The position numbers and the translations under genes are program-made. From Castor canadensis (lineage: Eukaryota; Chordata; Mammalia; Rodentia; Castoridae), in the NCBI RefSeq assembly GCF_047511655.1, contig NC_133390.1, positions 127,339,583-127,403,582 of the forward strand: a DNA stretch of 64,000 nucleotides, written 5' to 3'. The notes below the pieces were generated by a model. It was not told the DNA's origin, did not search any database, and saw nothing but the letters and a program-made list of their open reading frames with translations. Shown piece after piece: positions 59,164 through 64,000 of the stretch (the stretch's first letter is position 1; each line of letters opens with the position of its first letter).

Positions 59164-60241
59164 CTGGAGAGAGACAGACAAACCATTAACTCAGGATGCA
59201 GCAACAGCCCTGAGGTGCATGGAATCCCTGATGCGGGGACCCAGGCATGATGGGGACCCACAAAGGGTGCATGAGAAACCAGGGTCAGGCCAGCCTTGGG
59301 TCCAGTTGAGGAGTGGCCTTGCCTGGCAGAGGGCAGGTGGAATAAATAGCAGAGTCATGCTCCCCATGCCTGCTCCTGCTGCAGGAAAACATATTTGGTG
59401 CCTCAGACTCAAACAGCCATAGGTGCCAGTCCTGGAGAACAAGGAGGCAGTTCACCAAGTTGCAGAGTTTCACCCAGCCCCCAGGTACTGCATGTCTCTG
59501 TGCAGTGACCCTGGCCTGGCCGGGCACTGAAGGGAGCTGCAGAACTGCTTCCTCCCCAGTCGAGCTTTCCTGCTTTCTTCTCCCCTGCTAGAGGCCGCTC
59601 TTGGTCTGGTGAATGCCAGGGAACATGCTTGGGCCACAGAGAACTCCAGGGCCTGTAGCCTGAGAGCAGGCAGATAACAGGTACAGTCCCCAAACTAGCC
59701 ATCAAGATGGATGTGGAGGCTGGGGGAAAGAGGACAAGGGCCACCCAGCTGGGCGTCTTTGTCACTGCATTGTTTTAGTGATTCTCCGAGCTCCCTCAGA
59801 GGAACGGTAGACTCTTAAGTTTGCTGCAAGGAACAGAGGTGGTTCTGCAGCTGCAAGACAGCTCCTGTCATCAGGGGAAGCAGCGAGAAACCCCTGAAGA
59901 ATGGTGGCCATGTTTGGTGGTCTGCTTGGCCTCCCTACATGTGCTAGGATCTACTCAGAGGATGGAACTCAAGAGAAGTGACCAGAAAGAAACTGAAGCC
60001 CAGGGGAGAGCACACACATGCCAGGGACAAAGAGAAAACCTGGAAGAGGAAGCAAGGAAGGAATAAAGGGAGAAGACAGAGGGCAGAAGAGTGGAGGGGA
60101 GCAAGCAAGAAAGAAACAGGTAACAGGTAACTGGGAGGCACCCTGGTACCCATCATGCTCCATGACACAAATGCTCTTCGTCACCCTAGACTTGCTAGCC
60201 TTGGAGTATTTTTTCAGTCCCCAGTGTCCCCTTTGTTTCAA

Positions 60242-60325
60242 CTCTTCTGAATTTCTTAGCTCTGCCACTTACTAGCTGTCTGACCTTGGCCAGATCTCCA
60301 CTCACTCTTTCCATACCAGTCATGG
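60242..60325 (+). mobile_element. MIR fragment
   Basis: 'ctctgccacttactagctgt' and 'ctgaccttggccagatctcc' are MIR core wording. Confidence 0.7.
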
Positions 60326-61662
60326 GACAAAGGGGACAGAAGAAAAGAGCACATGTCCAGTGGCCAGCCCAGTGGCTGACTTGGGGAAAATGCAGTCATC
60401 AGCAGCATTCCTTACAGTACTGAGACGAAAAACTCTTGGTGCTGACACCACACAGAAGGAGGTCAGTGATCAAAAACCACCTGTCTGTTGGATTAAGTCA
60501 TTTAGAAAAAGGATGACAGTTTCACAGTTCTCCGAATCACTTTACTCCTGTTTTTACCACGATGTTATCTCCAGCCATCCTAAAAGGTGCACGCGAGGTC
60601 ACCTTCACCAGATTGTATCAGCCTGAGATCCGCCAGGGTCTCGGTTTTTGGGTTTTTTTCAGTATTAGAGAACAGGAGTACCTGCTCTCCTTGTTGAGGG
60701 AGGAGATGGCTGTGAAGGCAGGTGAGCGAGGGCTTGGTGAGCAGTGCATAGAGATGACATATACCACATGAGCTTCCTGCCAAAGCAAAGCCAACTCCTG
60801 ACCAAACACCAGGTGAGCATCTAGGCTTCATTTGTAAGTAAGCAAACGCTCTTGTGCGCGTTGACCTGGTAAGTGAGCTGACAGCTGCTTTTTTGAGTCC
60901 CCTCAGCAGGGTGGTTGGGGGTTAGAGGGATGCTGTGCCTGGGAAGAAGGCAGGACGCAGCAGTCACTGCTCTTGGGAGATCACCATGGTTGGACACAGG
61001 CTGACAGGACAGCAGTCCCTGGCAAGTGCCAGCTCAGCCTTGGAGGACGAGCTCGTCTTTCTGGGTACTGATCCTGCTGGCCAACAGGCAGAGGCAATGG
61101 TTCCCAGACTTCTCTGTGGGTCCCCCAAAATATAACTTGGGTCTAGACTTGTTTCTCAGCTTCTCCTTAGCTTCTAACCCAGGGCTCAGGAAGCTGGTGG
61201 GTGTGCCCACCTGTGAGCCTCCGCCCCCTCTGGCTTTCATTTTACTAGCTCTTCCCACACTTGGAAAGGTCTACCTCCTGACGCTAAATACAGTAAGTGT
61301 CTCCACTTCTCAGATAGAACTGCGACTGAGAGACAGAAAATCCCAACACCCAGAGCCCACCCCAGGTCTTTCTTCTTCACCCACTCTTCCTTCCTATCCA
61401 GACTTGTTACTCAGGTCCCATTCCATCGGGTTAGCTACTGACTACACAGCTCCATGTCTATCTTCCTCCAAACTATAATCTCTTAATAGGCAGGGGTGGT
61501 GTTTATCCCAGTCAGTCCTGCACCTAGGAGGTTCAATCATGCCTGCTCAGGAAGCGATAATGAGTATACTCTGAAAAACAGACATTTTATTTCATCCCTT
61601 CCGACATATATAGTAGAATTAAAAACTTAAAATTTGAAATTACTTGGTCCCTAGGTTTCCTC

Positions 61663-61748
61663 TTGTTTTTTGAGACAGGTTCTCTCTACATAGCCCAGAC
61701 TGACCTTGAATTTGTGATCCTCCTGCCTCAGCCTCCCCAGTGCTGGAT
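61663..61748 (-). mobile_element. B1 SINE
   Basis: Reversed B1: 'gagacaggttctctctacat', 'ctgaccttgaatttgtgatc', 'cctcagcctccccagtgctg'. Confidence 0.85.
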
Positions 61749-62085
61749 AGCTTTGCCTTTATAGGAAGGTTTTTTTTTTTTTAATTTAAACTTATACAGT
61801 TAATTTCTTTAATAGATATGCAACTATTTTGATTTTCTTCTTGTGCCAATTTGGCTAGTTACAGGACTTTTTCAACTTGCATCTGTCTTTCCAAATTTTT
61901 AGCTTAAAATCAGTCACAGTATCCATCTCTAGTAATGTATCCTTGTTTTTCATCCATAATTATATTGATTGGTTTTGCCACCATTTTCCCCTTGATAAGT
62001 CTTGCTTCGATTTTTAAAAAAATTTTTGCATGAACCAACTTTTGACTTTATTGGTTATTATAGATTTGATATTTTAATTCACTAG

Positions 62086-62557
62086 TGTTAGGTCTCAACT
62101 TGATCTCACTTATGCCACCTTAAACTCTGCTTGACCCTAGAGTTGTATGGCTCTGATAGCGATGGGTCCTCCAAGGGACATGTCTTGCTTCCCAGCACCT
62201 GTGCCAGAACACAAGGCTTAGCTTCTTGACTACCCTCAGCAGTGTCCTATTCTTGCCATTGGTCCGTGACTGAAATCCCCTGGTTCCCAGCACCTGTACC
62301 AGGACACAAGGCCCAGTTCCTTGACTACTCCTAGGAATGGACAATAGACAAGTCACAACAGAAAAATTCCTCCCATCCTTTACCAGGTCATTCCTTTCCT
62401 ATAAAATCCCCCAGTCTGTGATGGCAGTGGGCTCTAGCTCTCTTGTGCTGATGGCAAGTCATCACTTTGTCTACCTCTCTGCACTTTTCAGTCTAACAAC
62501 TAGATTCTGGTGTAATCAGAATTCTGGCCAACTTCTAAGGCAAACTAAGATATAACA
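62086..62557 (+). mobile_element. Solo LTR of an endogenous retrovirus-like element
   Basis: A 472-bp segment starts TGTTAG and ends ATAACA, giving the TG...CA and inverted TGTTA/TAACA ends of an LTR. Inside are a TATAAAA box at 62400-62406, and before it a U3-like region with a 57-base direct duplication (62188-62244 and 62283-62339, about 80% alike). The flanks read TTCACTAG (62078-62085) and TTCATCAG (62558-62565), which could be a decayed target duplication. There is no internal viral gene and no clear AATAAA, so this is a relic. I do not know the family. Confidence 0.6.
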
Positions 62558-62874
62558 TTCATCAGAAAAATGCAGTCTGTCATTGGCCTGTTTGACTAAT
62601 GTTTAAAAAATTAACATTCTTGTATAACCACCACTCAGATCAGGAAATAACAGATCTGTACTCAGAAACATCCCTCCCGCCTTCTCCAAGTCACCATCGC
62701 CTTCTTCCTCTCCAATCATTGTCACTATCCTGATTTCACCTGCCATACATTAGTTTTGCCTAATTTTGAACTATTTAAATGTACTACGTAAACTATATCA
62801 ACTGTACAAACTATATAATCACGTCGTTTTTAGTATCTAGTGCATTACATAGAATAGTCCTTTGCTGATTTTTT

Positions 62875-63084
62875 TGGGTGGTACTGGGGTTTGAACTCAG
62901 GGCCTCAAGCTTGCTAGGCAGGCACTCCACCATCTGACCCACTTCGACAGTCCTATTTTGTGTTGAATATTTTCAAGATAGGGTCTTGCAAACCATTTGC
63001 CCGGGCTAGCTTTAAGCTGTGATCCTCCTGATCTCTGCTTCCTGAGTACTAGGATTACAGGTGTGGGCCACGGGACTTGGCTCG
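62875..63084 (-). mobile_element. Dimeric B1-like/ID-like SINE
   Basis: Reversed ID half ('ggtactggggtttgaactca', 'actccaccatctgacccact') and B1 half ('tgcccgggctagctttaagc', 'gtgtgggccacgggacttgg'). Confidence 0.9.
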
Positions 63085-63127
63085 TTTGCTGATCATAACT
63101 GCTGTGTGGCATTCAATACCAATTTTA

Positions 63128-63222
63128 TTTGGAGGAGGACAGGATCTCATGATGTAGCTCAGGCTGGCCTTGAATTTGTGATCGTCCTGCCTTAGCCTCC
63201 TGAGTGCCGAAGTTAGGCCTGG
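63128..63222 (-). mobile_element. B1-like SINE
   Basis: 'ggatctcatgatgtagctca' and 'ctggccttgaatttgtgatc' then 'gcctcctgagtgccgaagtt': reversed B1, 3' part shortened. Confidence 0.8.
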
Positions 63223-63249
63223 CTAATTTATGAATTTTTTTCCTTTTTT

Positions 63250-63332
63250 TCTTTTTTTGTGGTGCTAGGGCTTGAAGCAGGGCCTCCTGCACACCACCCA
63301 AGTGCTCAACCACTGAGCCACACTTCCAGCCA
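63250..63332 (-). mobile_element. ID SINE, older type
   Basis: 'tgtggtgctagggcttgaag', 'caagtgctcaaccactgagc', 'cacacttccagcc'. Confidence 0.8.
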
Positions 63333-64000
63333 GACAATTATTTATTCCTTTTCCTTCTGGAACATGCAGTCATGGGGTACATGTGTCCAACTTTAGTAAT
63401 AGGACAGGCTAGCTATCAAAAACCAAGGGCAAAGGAGAAAATGGATTCTTACTTTTAACTAACCTGATGTGTAACAGGCACGTTGGCTGGAGGCCGCCCT
63501 GCTGACACAGGTCTGAGCTTGGGGAGGCCCGCTTTCATCATCAGACCATAGCCTCTCCATCCTCACTGCCAGTCTGCTGGAACGAGTCCCATTTGACGCT
63601 GTCTTATACTACAGCAGCTTCATTTCAGGTCTTCACTGCCTCTATGAACCTGAGAACCCACGGTGTCCTCTGCTCCACATCCAGCTCCTCTTCCTGAAAG
63701 CTAGCCTGCGTGGCAACAAGCCTGGGGATTTCCACGCACTGCTTCCCTTCTCCTTACCGTGGTCCACAGTCACCCTGGCCTCCCTTGCTCTCCCCTAGGC
63801 CTCAGCACATCAGCTGTACCTGGGCCTGAGCACTATCCCCAGACATATAACCGGCTCAGTTCACAGGCTGTGACTGCGTCCTCACCTCCTCAGAGGCAGG
63901 GTCACGACGATCCTCCTATCCTGGGCTTCCCACTCTCAGTTGCGAGAATCAACTTAGGTTGGATCTTTTCTGTCAAAAGATTTAAGCAGTAACCACCACT

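Larger units (their letters stand above)
59164..64000 (-). other. GLB1: GLB1 last intron (partial)
   Basis: No further GLB1 coding exon is recognisable on the - strand up to the window end. A matching preceding exon (ending about ...GWTK) was looked for and not seen, so the whole stretch is read as the last intron, which is also long in human. It has a MIR fragment, B1 and ID SINEs, a dimeric SINE and one solo LTR. 59170-60240, 60330-61660 and 63340-64000 show nothing I can name. Confidence 0.75.

Noticed and set aside
59409-59765. 118-residue - strand frame in the GLB1 intron, considered as another GLB1 exon
   Set aside because: The translation has no beta-galactosidase signature and no fitting splice sites in frame with the last exon.
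1-64000. CRISPR arrays, bacterial operons, phage or plasmid features
   Set aside because: Nothing of this kind is present; the window is mammalian with spliced genes and SINE/L1 repeats.

Overview
This is nuclear DNA from a placental mammal, almost certainly a rodent. Genes are split by introns with GT/AG borders, and most of the rest is LINE-1 and short SINE repeats. Two SINE types dominate: a tRNA-derived ID-like element, and a dimer with a B1-like (7SL-derived) left half and an ID-like right half. From memory this dimer pattern fits castorimorph rodents such as beaver; the order-level call is firm, the species call is an inference.

The three protein genes have the order of human chromosome 3p22: TRIM71, CCR4, GLB1. 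(1) 1-13480: the 3' part of TRIM71 (LIN41) on the + strand. It has an internal coding exon (3393-3527), the large last coding exon with the filamin-like domain and six NHL repeats (6579-8030), and a repeat-poor 3' UTR of about 5.4 kb with let-7 and miR-125 seed matches. (2) 13481-32309: TRIM71-CCR4 intergenic DNA, rich in SINEs and L1 pieces. (3) about 32310-36110: CCR4 on the + strand, with a non-coding exon 1, a 2 kb intron and one exon holding the whole 360-residue reading frame. (4) 36111-58609: CCR4-GLB1 intergenic DNA, with a nested L1 at 40.0-42.2 kb and an old L1 at 48.9-51.7 kb. (5) about 58610-64000: the 3' end of GLB1 on the - strand, with the 3' UTR, the last coding exon (58894-59163) and intron sequence running past the window end. 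The rest of GLB1 lies to the right.

The genes are syntenic neighbours, not an operon. TRIM71 is an RNA-binding ubiquitin ligase of stem and progenitor cells. CCR4 is a chemokine receptor of T cells. GLB1 is the lysosomal beta-galactosidase.

I found no sign of an undescribed biological system. The points most worth a second look are the two let-7 site clusters in the TRIM71 3' UTR, a CRE/octamer/SOX-like motif cluster at 42.6 kb, a solo LTR with duplicated U3 segments in the GLB1 intron, and a divergent GLB1 C-terminal tail with a potential extra glycosylation site. Repeat boundaries were read by eye and are good to about 10-30 bases.
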